Assembly: GCF_014636775.1 (NCBI RefSeq)
Contig: NZ_BMEQ01000005.1
Span: 1-64,000, forward strand
Length of the DNA stretch: 64,000 bases
Source of the DNA: Kocuria dechangensis
GTDB taxonomy: Bacteria; Actinomycetota; Actinomycetes; Actinomycetales; Micrococcaceae
Direction: 5' to 3'
Shown piece by piece: positions 19,433-26,209 of the stretch. Under the pieces are notes generated by a model. That model worked only from the letters and a program-made list of their open reading frames with translations. It made no database searches and was not told where the DNA came from. The stretch's first letter is position 1. Each line of letters opens with the position of its first letter. The translations under genes and the position numbers were made by a program.

Positions 19433-20704
19433 TCAGGACTCCCAGATGACGGGCACCGCGACGGGTGCTCGGAAGGACAGGTTCTCGCCGAAGGTGATGG
19501 CGTCCGGATCGCTCAGCCGCAGGTGGGGCGCGATCCGCAGGGTCTCCTCGACCGTGATGCGGGTCTGGAGCTTGGCGAGCATGTTGCCGAGGCAGTAGTG
19601 GATGCCGTAGCCGAAGGCCAGGTGCTCGCGGGAGTTCGGCCGGTCGATGTCGAACTCCTCGCCGTTCTCGAACACGGCCTCGTCCCGGTTGGCGGAGCCC
19701 ATGACCAGCAGCAGCTGACCGCCCTCGGGGATGGTCACGCCGCCGACCTCGGCCTCCCGCAGCGCCTTGCGCCGCCAGGCGACGATCGAGGGGCTGGTGC
19801 GGAGCACCTCCTCCACGGCGCCGGGGATCTTCTTGGGCTCCTCCTGGAGCTTCCGCCACTGCCCGGGGTGGGAGAGCAGCATGCGCAGGGTGTTGGAGAT
19901 GAGCGTCGTCGTCGTCTCGTGGCCGGCGAACAGGAGGCTGTAGCACACGGAGGCGATCTCGTGGTCGGTGATCTCCGCCCCGGCCTCCTGGGCCTTCACG
20001 AGGTCGGCCACGAGGTGGTCCCCGCCCTCCCGGTGGGCCTTCTCCACCATCCCGAGGCACTTCTGCCAGTACTCCACGAGGTTGTGCGCGTGCGGGATCT
20101 GCTCCTCGTCGGAGAGGTCCCCCCAGGTCATGGCGCCGCGGGAGTCCGACCAGCGCTTGAACGTGTCGATCTGGTCGATGTCCTCGCCGAAGAGGGTCAG
20201 GATCGTGATGGTCGGCACGTCGTAGGCCAGGTCCCGGACGAGGTCGCCGGTGCGGTCCTCGCGCTCGAGCATCCGCTCCAGGAGCCGCGCCACGTTGTCG
20301 CGGATGAACGGTTCGAGGGCCTTGTAGCGGCGCGGGGTGAAGGCCTTCTGCACGATCCCCCGGATCCGGGTGTGCTCCGGGGGCACGCGGGCGGAGAGCC
20401 CCGAGTAGGCGGTGAACCCGCCCTCCTCCATGATCCGCTTCGCCTCGGGACCTCGCTCCCGCACCGGCGCCTGGGCGTTCTCGGAGCTGAAGGTCTCCCA
20501 GTCCCCGAAGACGGCCTTGACGTCCTCGTAGCGGGTCACCACCCAGTAGCCGATCCGCTCGTCGTACATCACCGGCTCCTCGGCGCGGAGGCTGCGGTAG
20601 GCCGGGAAGGGGTCGTTCTGCTGGAAGGGCTCGTAGCCGTGGTGGGCGACGGGGCACCCTCCGGTGGCGGCCGTCGTGGGCGTCTGGTCCTGCGCGGTGG
20701 TCAT
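19433..20704 (-). CDS. Cytochrome P450 (CreJ-like)
   Basis: A 423-residue soluble bacterial P450. The oxygen-binding I-helix motif is LLFAGHETTTT, the ExxR motif is in VEEVLRTSP, and the heme loop FGYGIHYCLG places the thiolate at C371. The start MTTAQDQT at 20704 has AAGGAG 6 nt upstream, better than an ATG 14 codons earlier. It leads a seven-gene operon with its own ferredoxin and reductase. In the cre system the P450 (CreJ) oxidises the para-methyl group of the aryl phosphate, not the free phenol, and this gene is adjacent to the phosphotransferase accordingly. Substrate is inferred. Confidence 0.87.
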   Translation of the reverse strand: MTTAQDQTPTTAATGGCPVAHHGYEPFQQNDPFPAYRSLRAEEPVMYDERIGYWVVTRYEDVKAVFGDWETFSSENAQAPVRERGPEAKRIMEEGGFTAYSGLSARVPPEHTRIRGIVQKAFTPRRYKALEPFIRDNVARLLERMLEREDRTGDLVRDLAYDVPTITILTLFGEDIDQIDTFKRWSDSRGAMTWGDLSDEEQIPHAHNLVEYWQKCLGMVEKAHREGGDHLVADLVKAQEAGAEITDHEIASVCYSLLFAGHETTTTLISNTLRMLLSHPGQWRKLQEEPKKIPGAVEEVLRTSPSIVAWRRKALREAEVGGVTIPEGGQLLLVMGSANRDEAVFENGEEFDIDRPNSREHLAFGYGIHYCLGNMLAKLQTRITVEETLRIAPHLRLSDPDAITFGENLSFRAPVAVPVIWES

Positions 20705-20778
20705 CGCTGCTCCTTCGGGACATGCGGTGCGGTTGACCACCAGCATGTCCCGTGAGCCCGGTCACACCAATGCTGCTC

Positions 20779-20793
20779 ATCCACTGAGTGGAT
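20779..20793. promoter_or_regulatory. Operator-like palindrome in the P450 promoter
   Basis: ATCCACT-G-AGTGGAT is a perfect 15-nt palindrome, 75 nt before the P450 start. A related copy, ATCCACTCACCGGAT, lies at 22399-22413 upstream of the second HD gene. The adjacent IclR-family regulator (20836-21642) is the likely ligand. A possible minus-strand promoter, TTGGTG-N17-CATGCT, lies just downstream. Confidence 0.6.
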
Positions 20794-20835
20794 ATCATGA
20801 TCCGCTCGGGCGGCACGCCGGAGCGTCGCCCCCGA

Positions 20836-21642
20836 TCAGGGGCGGGCGCCGTTCCTGGGATCGGTGACCCGCCGGATGGTGCTCAGCGGCACGTGCGCTG
20901 TGGCGGCCTCGATCTGATGGGCCACGCCGCGCAGGGTGGGCAGGTGGCGGGTCATGGTCGCGGCCTGCGCCGAGGACATGACCAGCCCCAGGGCCGCGCC
21001 GACCCGGCCCTCCCGGTGCCGCACGGGCACGGCGACGGAGCAGGCGCCGAGCCGGACCTCCTCCGCCGTCCCGGCCCAGCCCTGCTCCCGCACGGCCTCG
21101 AGCTCCTCCGCCAGGCGCCGCGGCGCCACGTGGGTGTGCGGGGTGACCGCCTGCAGGTCCTGCTGCAGGTAGGCGTCGCGGACCCACGGCTCCTCGAAGG
21201 CCAGCAGCACCTTGCCCACGGCGGTGGCGTGCAGCGGCAGGCGCCCGCCGACCCGCGAGGCCCGCGGCACCCGCTTGGAGCTGTAGGCCCGGTCGATGTA
21301 GAGCGCGTCGGTGCCGTCGCGCACCGCGATCTGCGCCGTCTCGCGGGTGAGGGAGTAGAGGTCCAGGACGAAGGGGCGGGCGATCTCCCGCAGCTGCCGG
21401 CCGGCGTTCTGGCCCAGCTCCCACAGCCGCATGCCGATCTGGTAGCGGCCGTTGACGTCACGGCTCAGCGCCCCCCAGTCGACCAGCTCCGCGAGCAGCC
21501 GGTGCACGGTGCTCTGCGGAAGGCCGGTGAGCTCCACGATCTGGCTCTGGCTCAGCGCCCGCCGGTCGTTCTCGAACGCCTCCAGGACGGACAGCGCCTT
21601 GGAGACGACCGAGCGCCCCGGCTCGTTGGACCCGCCGGCCAT
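20836..21642 (-). CDS. IclR-family regulator 1
   Basis: A 268-residue IclR-type regulator with an N-terminal winged helix (about residues 10-75: SVVSKALSVLEAFE, LSQSQIVELTGLPQSTVHRLLAEL) and a C-terminal GAF-like effector domain (RVGGRLPLHATAVGKVLLA, RLGACSVAVPVRH). It lies immediately upstream of the P450 operon on the same strand and separated from it by about 130 nt holding the 15-nt palindrome. It probably controls the cre-like operon and perhaps the second HD gene, in response to a phenolic compound. The effector is unknown. Confidence 0.88.
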   Translation of the reverse strand: MAGGSNEPGRSVVSKALSVLEAFENDRRALSQSQIVELTGLPQSTVHRLLAELVDWGALSRDVNGRYQIGMRLWELGQNAGRQLREIARPFVLDLYSLTRETAQIAVRDGTDALYIDRAYSSKRVPRASRVGGRLPLHATAVGKVLLAFEEPWVRDAYLQQDLQAVTPHTHVAPRRLAEELEAVREQGWAGTAEEVRLGACSVAVPVRHREGRVGAALGLVMSSAQAATMTRHLPTLRGVAHQIEAATAHVPLSTIRRVTDPRNGARP

Positions 21643-21668
21643 GCGCGCCTCCTTCGTGCGCCGGGCGC

Positions 21669-22355
21669 TCAGGACAGGGCGAGGCGCTCCGGTTCGTCGT
21701 CGATCGATGCGACGGCGGCGAAGCCCGCCGCCATGGCCCGCCCCGCGTCGGTGAAGAGGTGGTCATGCACACGGTAGCCGCACAGCCGGTGGGCCTGCTC
21801 GTGGGTGAGCCCGAACCAGCCCATCACCGTGCTGATCCCGTGCGGGGTGAGGCGCCAGATCTTGTCCGCGTCCTTGACGACGGCGTCGTCCGCGGAGAGC
21901 GCCTCGCGGCGGGAGTCGTGCCCGTCGATGATGGCGGCGATCCGCCGGATCAGCCCTTCGTCGTAGCCGATCCCGCGCAGGATCTCCGAGGCGATCCGGG
22001 CCCCCTCCACCTCGTGGGTCCGCACCAGGTCGGGGCGCCCGCCGCCCGGTGCGATCGCGGTGAGCACGAGCTCGGGAGGCACCTGCGACCAGCCGGTGTC
22101 GTGCAGGAGGATGGCCGGAAGGACCACGTCGGGATCGGCCCCAGGGGTCAGCTGAACTAGCTGGCGTGCGATCCCGTAGGCGTAGAGGCTGTGGACGTCG
22201 TTGTTGCGCACGTCCAGGAAGGCCTTGGCGCGGGACCAGATCCGGCGCTCCGGCGCCGACAGCCCGAAGACGCCCGCCACCTCCGCCGCGGGCGGGATCG
22301 CGGCCGCGAGATCGTCGTCGGCGGTGTGCTGCGGCGTGCGGGAGGCAGGAGTCAT
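21669..22355 (-). CDS. HD-domain protein, paralogue of the operon phosphohydrolase
   Basis: A 228-residue HD-superfamily protein clearly related to the one at 13360-14007. Both share N-terminal RNNDxH, LLHDTGW (H85-D86 here), a following conserved His (H114), IIDGHD (H146-D147) and DAD-(K/R)-(I/L)-WR. It lies upstream of iclR 1 on the same strand, 26 nt before it. The start at 22355 has no strong ribosome site; an ATG 16 codons upstream is possible. The palindrome at 22399-22413 sits 44 nt ahead. It may dephosphorylate a second aryl phosphate, but function is not established. Confidence 0.72.
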   Translation of the reverse strand: MTPASRTPQHTADDDLAAAIPPAAEVAGVFGLSAPERRIWSRAKAFLDVRNNDVHSLYAYGIARQLVQLTPGADPDVVLPAILLHDTGWSQVPPELVLTAIAPGGGRPDLVRTHEVEGARIASEILRGIGYDEGLIRRIAAIIDGHDSRREALSADDAVVKDADKIWRLTPHGISTVMGWFGLTHEQAHRLCGYRVHDHLFTDAGRAMAAGFAAVASIDDEPERLALS

Positions 22356-22398
22356 GCCGCCATGGAACACGCCCCGCGCCGGCCTGGGAAGGCCCGTC

Positions 22399-22413
22399 AT
22401 CCACTCACCGGAT
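22399..22413. promoter_or_regulatory. Second copy of the ATCCACT palindrome
   Basis: ATCCACTCACCGGAT matches the P450-operon palindrome (20779-20793) at 12 of 15 positions and lies just upstream of the HD-domain gene that starts at 22355. The shared element suggests control by the same regulator. Confidence 0.5.
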
Positions 22414-22435
22414 GCTCGGGGGAATCCGGCCGCCC

Positions 22436-22458
22436 CGGTTATCGGTCCGCGATAACCG
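22436..22458. promoter_or_regulatory. Perfect 9-5-9 palindrome upstream of the ABM-protein gene
   Basis: CGGTTATCG-N5-CGATAACCG is an exact inverted repeat, 92 nt before the ATG at 22550. A partly preserved copy, TGGTTATCG-N5-TGAGAACGG, lies at 26072-26094 before the GMC-dehydrogenase operon. The site differs from the ATCCACT element 23 nt away, so a second regulator is implied, perhaps IclR 2. Confidence 0.6.
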
Positions 22459-22549
22459 TCCTTGGCGCGTCGCGCCGCGGGCCGGGAGACTGGCGGGAGG
22501 AGCCCCGCGCCGGGGCGCATCCACAGAGAGACAGAGAGAGGGAGCAGGC

Positions 22550-22873
22550 ATGATCTTCATCGTCGTCAAGTTCAAGGTGAAGCCGGACTGGGCCGACCGC
22601 TGGCTGGACTTCAGCCGGGAGTTCACCGAGGCGACCCGCAGGGAGCCGGGCAACCTGTGGTTCGACTGGTCCCGCAGCGTGGACGACCCCAGCGAGTTCG
22701 TGCTCGTGGAGGCCTTCAAGGACGACGGCGCGGCCCCGCACGTCAACAGCGACCACTTCCGCACGTTCACCGCGGAGGCGCCCCAGGCGCTCGTGGAGAC
22801 CCCGCAGATCATCAGCGAGCAGATCTCCGCCGAGGGCTGGAACCGGATGGGCGAGATCACCGTCGAGCAGTAG
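22550..22873 (+). CDS. Antibiotic-biosynthesis-monooxygenase (ABM/YgiN-like) domain protein
   Basis: A 107-residue single-domain protein with the dimeric ferredoxin-like ABM fold: strand MIFIVVKFKVKPDWADRWLD, the EPGNLWFDWSRSVDDPSEFVLVEAF core and DHFRTF near the ligand face. Members include quinol monooxygenases (YgiN) and many proteins of unproven activity. GGGAG precedes the ATG at 22550. It is divergent from the second HD gene and downstream of the 9-5-9 palindrome. A role with phenolic or quinol intermediates is plausible from context only. Confidence 0.82.
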   Translation: MIFIVVKFKVKPDWADRWLDFSREFTEATRREPGNLWFDWSRSVDDPSEFVLVEAFKDDGAAPHVNSDHFRTFTAEAPQALVETPQIISEQISAEGWNRMGEITVEQ

Positions 22874-22892
22874 CGCCCCCGCGGCGCCGCCG

Positions 22893-22915
22893 CCCCGGGA
22901 GCGCCGCTCCCGGGG
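22893..22915 (+). terminator. Hairpin terminator after the ABM gene
   Basis: CCCCGGGAGC (22893-22902) and GCTCCCGGGG (22906-22915) form a perfect 10-bp stem with a 3-nt loop, 19 nt past the stop. Confidence 0.75.
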
Positions 22916-22917
22916 CC

Positions 22918-22948
22918 TTGGCACGCGCGGTGCCGCGCGACAGGATAT
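22918..22948 (+). promoter_or_regulatory. Promoter of iclR 2, probably leaderless transcript
   Basis: TTGGCA (22918-22923) is a good -35. A -10 falls in CAGGATAT (22941-22948), 17-19 nt later. The ATG at 22954 begins about 6 nt after it and lacks a spaced ribosome site, so the mRNA probably starts at or next to the start codon. Confidence 0.5.
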
Positions 22949-22953
22949 GAGGC

Positions 22954-23760
22954 ATGACCACATCCGACGTCCCGCAGACCGGCATGGCCTCCGTCCAGAA
23001 GGCCTTCGCGCTGCTGGACGTCGTGGCCCGCGACCCGCGGGGCGCCACGGCCAAGGACATCAGCGCCGAGCTGGCCATCCCGCTGCCCACGGTCTACCGC
23101 CTGCTGCAGACGCTGGTGGCCTCCGAGCACGTGGTGCACCTCAGGGACGAGAAGCGCTACGGGCTGGGCTACAAGGTCCACGCGCTGGACGCGTCCCTGC
23201 GCCAGCAGGTCGGGACCCCGGCCACGGTCAAGCGCGCCGTCCAGGAGCTCCACGCGGCCGCCGACGCCGCGGCCTACTTCGCGGTCCACCGCGGCGACGC
23301 GATCGTGGTGGCGCACGTGGTCGACTCCCCGCACCGGCCGCGGATCGACCCGATGGACTTCGGGTTCACGGACGCCGCCCACGCCACCGCCTTCGGCAAG
23401 ATCCTGCTCTCGGGCATGGACGACGACGAGGTCGCGGACTACCTCGACCGGCACGGGATGCCGGCGCTGACGGACCGGACGCTCACCACGACCGAGGTCC
23501 TGGGGCAGGAGCTGGCGCTGGTCCGGGCGGAGGGGATCGCGGTGGAGCGGGAGGAGTTCGTGCCCGGCGCCTCCTGCATGGCCGCGCCGGTGGTCGACGC
23601 CGCCGGACGGACCCTGGGGTCCGTGGCCGTCTCCCTCCGGCCGGCGGACTTCGAGCGCCGCCGCCGCGCGCTCGCGCCCGTGCTGCGCGACGCCGCGGAC
23701 CGCGTGGGGCGCGCCCTGCGCGCCGCGGGCGGCTGCCCCTCCGGCCCGTCGGCCGGCTGA
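22954..23760 (+). CDS. IclR-family regulator 2
   Basis: A 268-residue IclR-type regulator with a winged helix at about residues 10-75 (ASVQKAFALLDVVA, AIPLPTVYRLLQTLVASEHVV) and a C-terminal effector domain (THATAFGKILLSG-like segment, VPGASCMAAPV). It is convergent with the GMC dehydrogenase gene and downstream of the ABM gene. The element CGGTTATCG-N5-CGATAACCG occurs at both neighbouring promoters, so it may control the ABM gene and the GMC operon. It differs clearly from IclR 1 in sequence. Confidence 0.88.
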   Translation: MTTSDVPQTGMASVQKAFALLDVVARDPRGATAKDISAELAIPLPTVYRLLQTLVASEHVVHLRDEKRYGLGYKVHALDASLRQQVGTPATVKRAVQELHAAADAAAYFAVHRGDAIVVAHVVDSPHRPRIDPMDFGFTDAAHATAFGKILLSGMDDDEVADYLDRHGMPALTDRTLTTTEVLGQELALVRAEGIAVEREEFVPGASCMAAPVVDAAGRTLGSVAVSLRPADFERRRRALAPVLRDAADRVGRALRAAGGCPSGPSAG

Positions 23761-23763
23761 GCA

Positions 23764-23789
23764 CCCGCCCGCGACGCGCTGCGGGCGGG
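23764..23789. terminator. Bidirectional terminator between iclR 2 and the GMC gene
   Basis: CCCGCCCGC (23764-23772) pairs with GCGGGCGGG (23781-23789), a 9-bp stem with an 8-nt loop. It fills the 34-nt gap between two convergent stop codons. Confidence 0.75.
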
Positions 23790-23794
23790 GCCGC

Positions 23795-25390
23795 TCAGAG
23801 GTGCCGGCCCGCCAGCTGCTCCGCGATGTAGTCCGCCTGCCGGATGGCCAGCGCCACGATGGTCAGGGTGGGGTTCGCTGCCGCCCCGGTCGTGAACAGC
23901 GAGCCGTCCGAGACGAACAGGTTCGGCACGTCGTGGGTCTGGCCGAACGCGTTGGTCACGCCGTCCTCGGGCCGCTCGCTCATCCGGGCCGTGCCCATGT
24001 TGTGGGTGGCCGGGTAGGGCGGGGTGTGGTGCACCGAGCGCGCCCCCACGGACTCGTAGAGCAGCGACGCCTGCTGGTAGCCGTGGTTGCGCATCGCGAT
24101 GTCGTTGGGGTGGTCGTCGAAGTGCACGTTGGGCACGGGCAGCCCCAGGTGGTCCGTGACGGAGGAGTTCAGCGTGACCCGGTTGGTCTCCTGCGGCATG
24201 TCCTCGCCCACGACCCACATCCCGGCCGTGTTCCGGTAGCCGTCCAGCAGGGCGGTGAAGTCCGGGCCCCAGGACCCCGGGTCCGCGAAGCTGGCCAGGA
24301 ACGCGGGCCCCAGCGAGATGGTCTCCATGTAGTAGCCGCCGGCGAACCCGCGGTCGACGTCGTGCCGCGACTCGTCCGCGACGATCCCCGCCATCGTCTC
24401 GCCCCGGTACATGTGCACCGGCCGGTCGAACTGCGCGTAGACGGAGCCCGTGGTGTGGCGCATGTAGTTGCGGCCCAGCTGGCCCGAGGAGTTCGCGAGC
24501 CCGTCCGGGAACAGCGGGGAGCCCGAGAGCATCAGCAACCGGGGCGTCTCGATCGCGTTGCAGGCCACCGCCACGAGCCGTGCCTTCTGCTGCTGCACCT
24601 GGCCGTCGGCGTCCACGTAGACCACGCTGTCCACGAGGCCCTTCTCCGTGTGGGTGATCTGCACGGCCTGGCAGCCGGGTCGCAGGTCGAGGTTGCCCGT
24701 CCGCAGCGCCTTGGGGATCTCGGACACGAGGATGGACCACTTCGAGCGGTTCTTGTCCCCCTGGAAGTTGAACCCGTCCTGGATCGAGGCCGGCCGGCCG
24801 TCGTAGGGCTCCGCGTTCGTCCCGTAGGGGCCGGTGGCGTAGTGGCGGTAGCCGAGCTTCTCCGCGCCGGCGGCGAGGACCTTGTAGTTGTTGTTGGCGG
24901 GCAGCGGAGGGCGGCCGTGGCGGTGCGTGGAGCCGATCTTCTGCTCGGCCCGGTCGTAGTACGGGGCGAGGTCCTCGAGGCCGATCGGCCAGTCGAGGAG
25001 GTTGGCGCCGTCGACGCGGCCGTAGACGGAGCGGGTCCTGAACTCGTGCGCCTTGAAGCGAGGGGTGGCCCCCGACCAGTGGGTGGTGGTCCCGCCGACC
25101 GCCTTGACGATCCACGCCGGCAGGTTCGGGAAGTCCCGGGCGATCCGCCACGACCCGGTGGTGGTCCGCGGGTCGAGCCAGGCCATCTGGTGGAAGGCCT
25201 CCCACTCGTCGTTGACCCAGTCGTCGGGGGTGAGGTGCGGCCCCGCCTCCAGGAGCACCACCTTCAGGCCCTTCTCGGTCAGCTCGTGGGCGAGCGTCCC
25301 GCCTCCGGCACCGGAGCCGATGACGACGACGGCGGAGTCGTCGTCGAGCTCGATCTGCGCGGAGCGCTGCGTGTCGCTGGTCGTGGTCAT
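23795..25390 (-). CDS. GMC-family oxidoreductase (FAD-dependent dehydrogenase)
   Basis: A 531-residue GMC (glucose-methanol-choline) oxidoreductase of the bacterial membrane-dehydrogenase/gluconate-2-dehydrogenase large-subunit type. FAD binding is at VVVIGSGAGGGTLAHEL (about 21-37), with GGTTTHWSGATPRFK and the C-terminal active-site region NMGTARM and GAAANPTLTIVALAIRQAD. GGAGAG precedes the ATG, which overlaps the stop of the small partner gene (ATGA). It should oxidise an alcohol or sugar and hand electrons to a quinone or cytochrome. No cytochrome subunit is encoded nearby. In this setting an aryl or phenylpropanoid alcohol is one possibility. Confidence 0.87.
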   Translation of the reverse strand: MTTTSDTQRSAQIELDDDSAVVVIGSGAGGGTLAHELTEKGLKVVLLEAGPHLTPDDWVNDEWEAFHQMAWLDPRTTTGSWRIARDFPNLPAWIVKAVGGTTTHWSGATPRFKAHEFRTRSVYGRVDGANLLDWPIGLEDLAPYYDRAEQKIGSTHRHGRPPLPANNNYKVLAAGAEKLGYRHYATGPYGTNAEPYDGRPASIQDGFNFQGDKNRSKWSILVSEIPKALRTGNLDLRPGCQAVQITHTEKGLVDSVVYVDADGQVQQQKARLVAVACNAIETPRLLMLSGSPLFPDGLANSSGQLGRNYMRHTTGSVYAQFDRPVHMYRGETMAGIVADESRHDVDRGFAGGYYMETISLGPAFLASFADPGSWGPDFTALLDGYRNTAGMWVVGEDMPQETNRVTLNSSVTDHLGLPVPNVHFDDHPNDIAMRNHGYQQASLLYESVGARSVHHTPPYPATHNMGTARMSERPEDGVTNAFGQTHDVPNLFVSDGSLFTTGAAANPTLTIVALAIRQADYIAEQLAGRHL

Positions 25391-26001
25391 GCGGTCTCTC
25401 CGTGGTCGATGATGTCGGACCCCTTGAAGAGGTCGCTGAAGGGCTGGTCGGTGGTCTCGGCGGCCCCCTGCTGGTCCAGGTTCCAGCCCTCCTTGGGGGC
25501 GCAGCTCGCGACCTGGTAGCCGAGGGGCCCGACCTCGGCCAGCTCCTCGTCGGACTCCTCGATCCGCGGGTCGGGCAGCCAGTCGAGGTCGTCGAAGCCG
25601 CGGTGCAGATAGCCGCCCCGGGAGAAGGACTCGCCCTCGTAGCCCAGGGCCTCCCACACCTCGTGGTCGTCGTAGAGGTGGAGCACCGTGGTGCGGCGGA
25701 TGAAGCCGAAGAACTCGAGGTCCGCGACGCGCTTGAGCACGTTCAGCGCGGCCTCGTCGGAGAGCTCCACGAAGGGCTTGTCGCTCAGGGAGTTCAGGGT
25801 GAGCAGGCCCTGCGTCAGGGCCATGCGGAACCAGGTGGAGCCCTCCGCCTCGCTCACGATCTTGTCCGTCATCCGCAGGTACGGGCCGTCCGGGATCTGC
25901 GGGTGGGGGAAGGCCACCCGGATGACGCGGGTGAGGGTGCGTTTGGCCTCGTCCGTGAGGGCGAGGGCGTTGAGGGCGGAGTACTTCGCGGGATAGACCA
26001 T
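25387..26001 (-). CDS. Putative small subunit of the GMC dehydrogenase (gluconate-2-DH subunit-3-like)
   Basis: A 204-residue soluble protein ending one codon into the GMC gene. Its position and the helical TDEAKRTLTRVIRVAFPHPQIPDGPYLR start fit the gluconate 2-dehydrogenase subunit 3 (Gluc2DH-3) group of chaperone/small subunits, but I recognise the family only weakly. Typical members have a twin-arginine signal; none is visible here, and the GMC partner also lacks one, so the complex may be cytoplasmic. A very strong GAGGAGGA ribosome site precedes the ATG. Confidence 0.65.
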   Translation of the reverse strand: MVYPAKYSALNALALTDEAKRTLTRVIRVAFPHPQIPDGPYLRMTDKIVSEAEGSTWFRMALTQGLLTLNSLSDKPFVELSDEAALNVLKRVADLEFFGFIRRTTVLHLYDDHEVWEALGYEGESFSRGGYLHRGFDDLDWLPDPRIEESDEELAEVGPLGYQVASCAPKEGWNLDQQGAAETTDQPFSDLFKGSDIIDHGETA

Positions 26002-26041
26002 GGCTGTCCTCCTCGTCGGCAGTGACGGGTGCGAATTCGAG

Positions 26042-26057
26042 TGTGACGGGGATCACG
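26042..26057. promoter_or_regulatory. CRP/GlxR-like site before the GMC operon
   Basis: TGTGA-N6-TCACG matches the CRP/GlxR half-site pattern (TGTGA-N6-TCACA) with one mismatch. It lies 41 nt upstream of the small-subunit gene. This may give cAMP-linked catabolite control, but the pattern is short enough to arise by chance. Confidence 0.35.
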
Positions 26058-26071
26058 CCCAGGGACCAGGG

Positions 26072-26094
26072 TGGTTATCGCCCAGTGAGAACGG
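26072..26094. promoter_or_regulatory. Degenerate copy of the 9-5-9 palindrome before the GMC operon
   Basis: TGGTTATCG-N5-TGAGAACGG keeps eight of nine bases of the left arm and six of nine of the right arm of the palindrome at 22436-22458. It lies 71 nt upstream of the GMC small-subunit start, between it and the divergent MFS gene. Confidence 0.45.
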
Positions 26095-26209
26095 GTGGTC
26101 GCGTGACAGGGTCGCCGGGCAGGCGGGACCGCACGCACGGGGCCGTGGGACACTGGGCGCACGTGGCGCCGCGACGTCCGCGGCGGCGCCGGTGACGGAC
26201 GGGCTGGCG

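Noticed and set aside
16676-20755. A 1359-codon plus-strand open frame
   Set aside because: Antisense shadow of the aryl phosphotransferase and P450 genes; long open frames are expected by chance at this GC content.
15678-20816. A 1712-codon open frame on the minus strand across the P450-phosphotransferase region
   Set aside because: Only its last 266 codons (the SDR gene) read as protein. The rest is arginine- and glycine-rich shadow of the P450 and phosphotransferase genes in another frame, whose motifs are intact.
26000-26209. In-frame 5' extension of the MFS gene by 70 codons
   Set aside because: The added sequence covers the CRP-like and palindromic sites and looks like non-coding promoter DNA; the first helix of the family begins after 26210.
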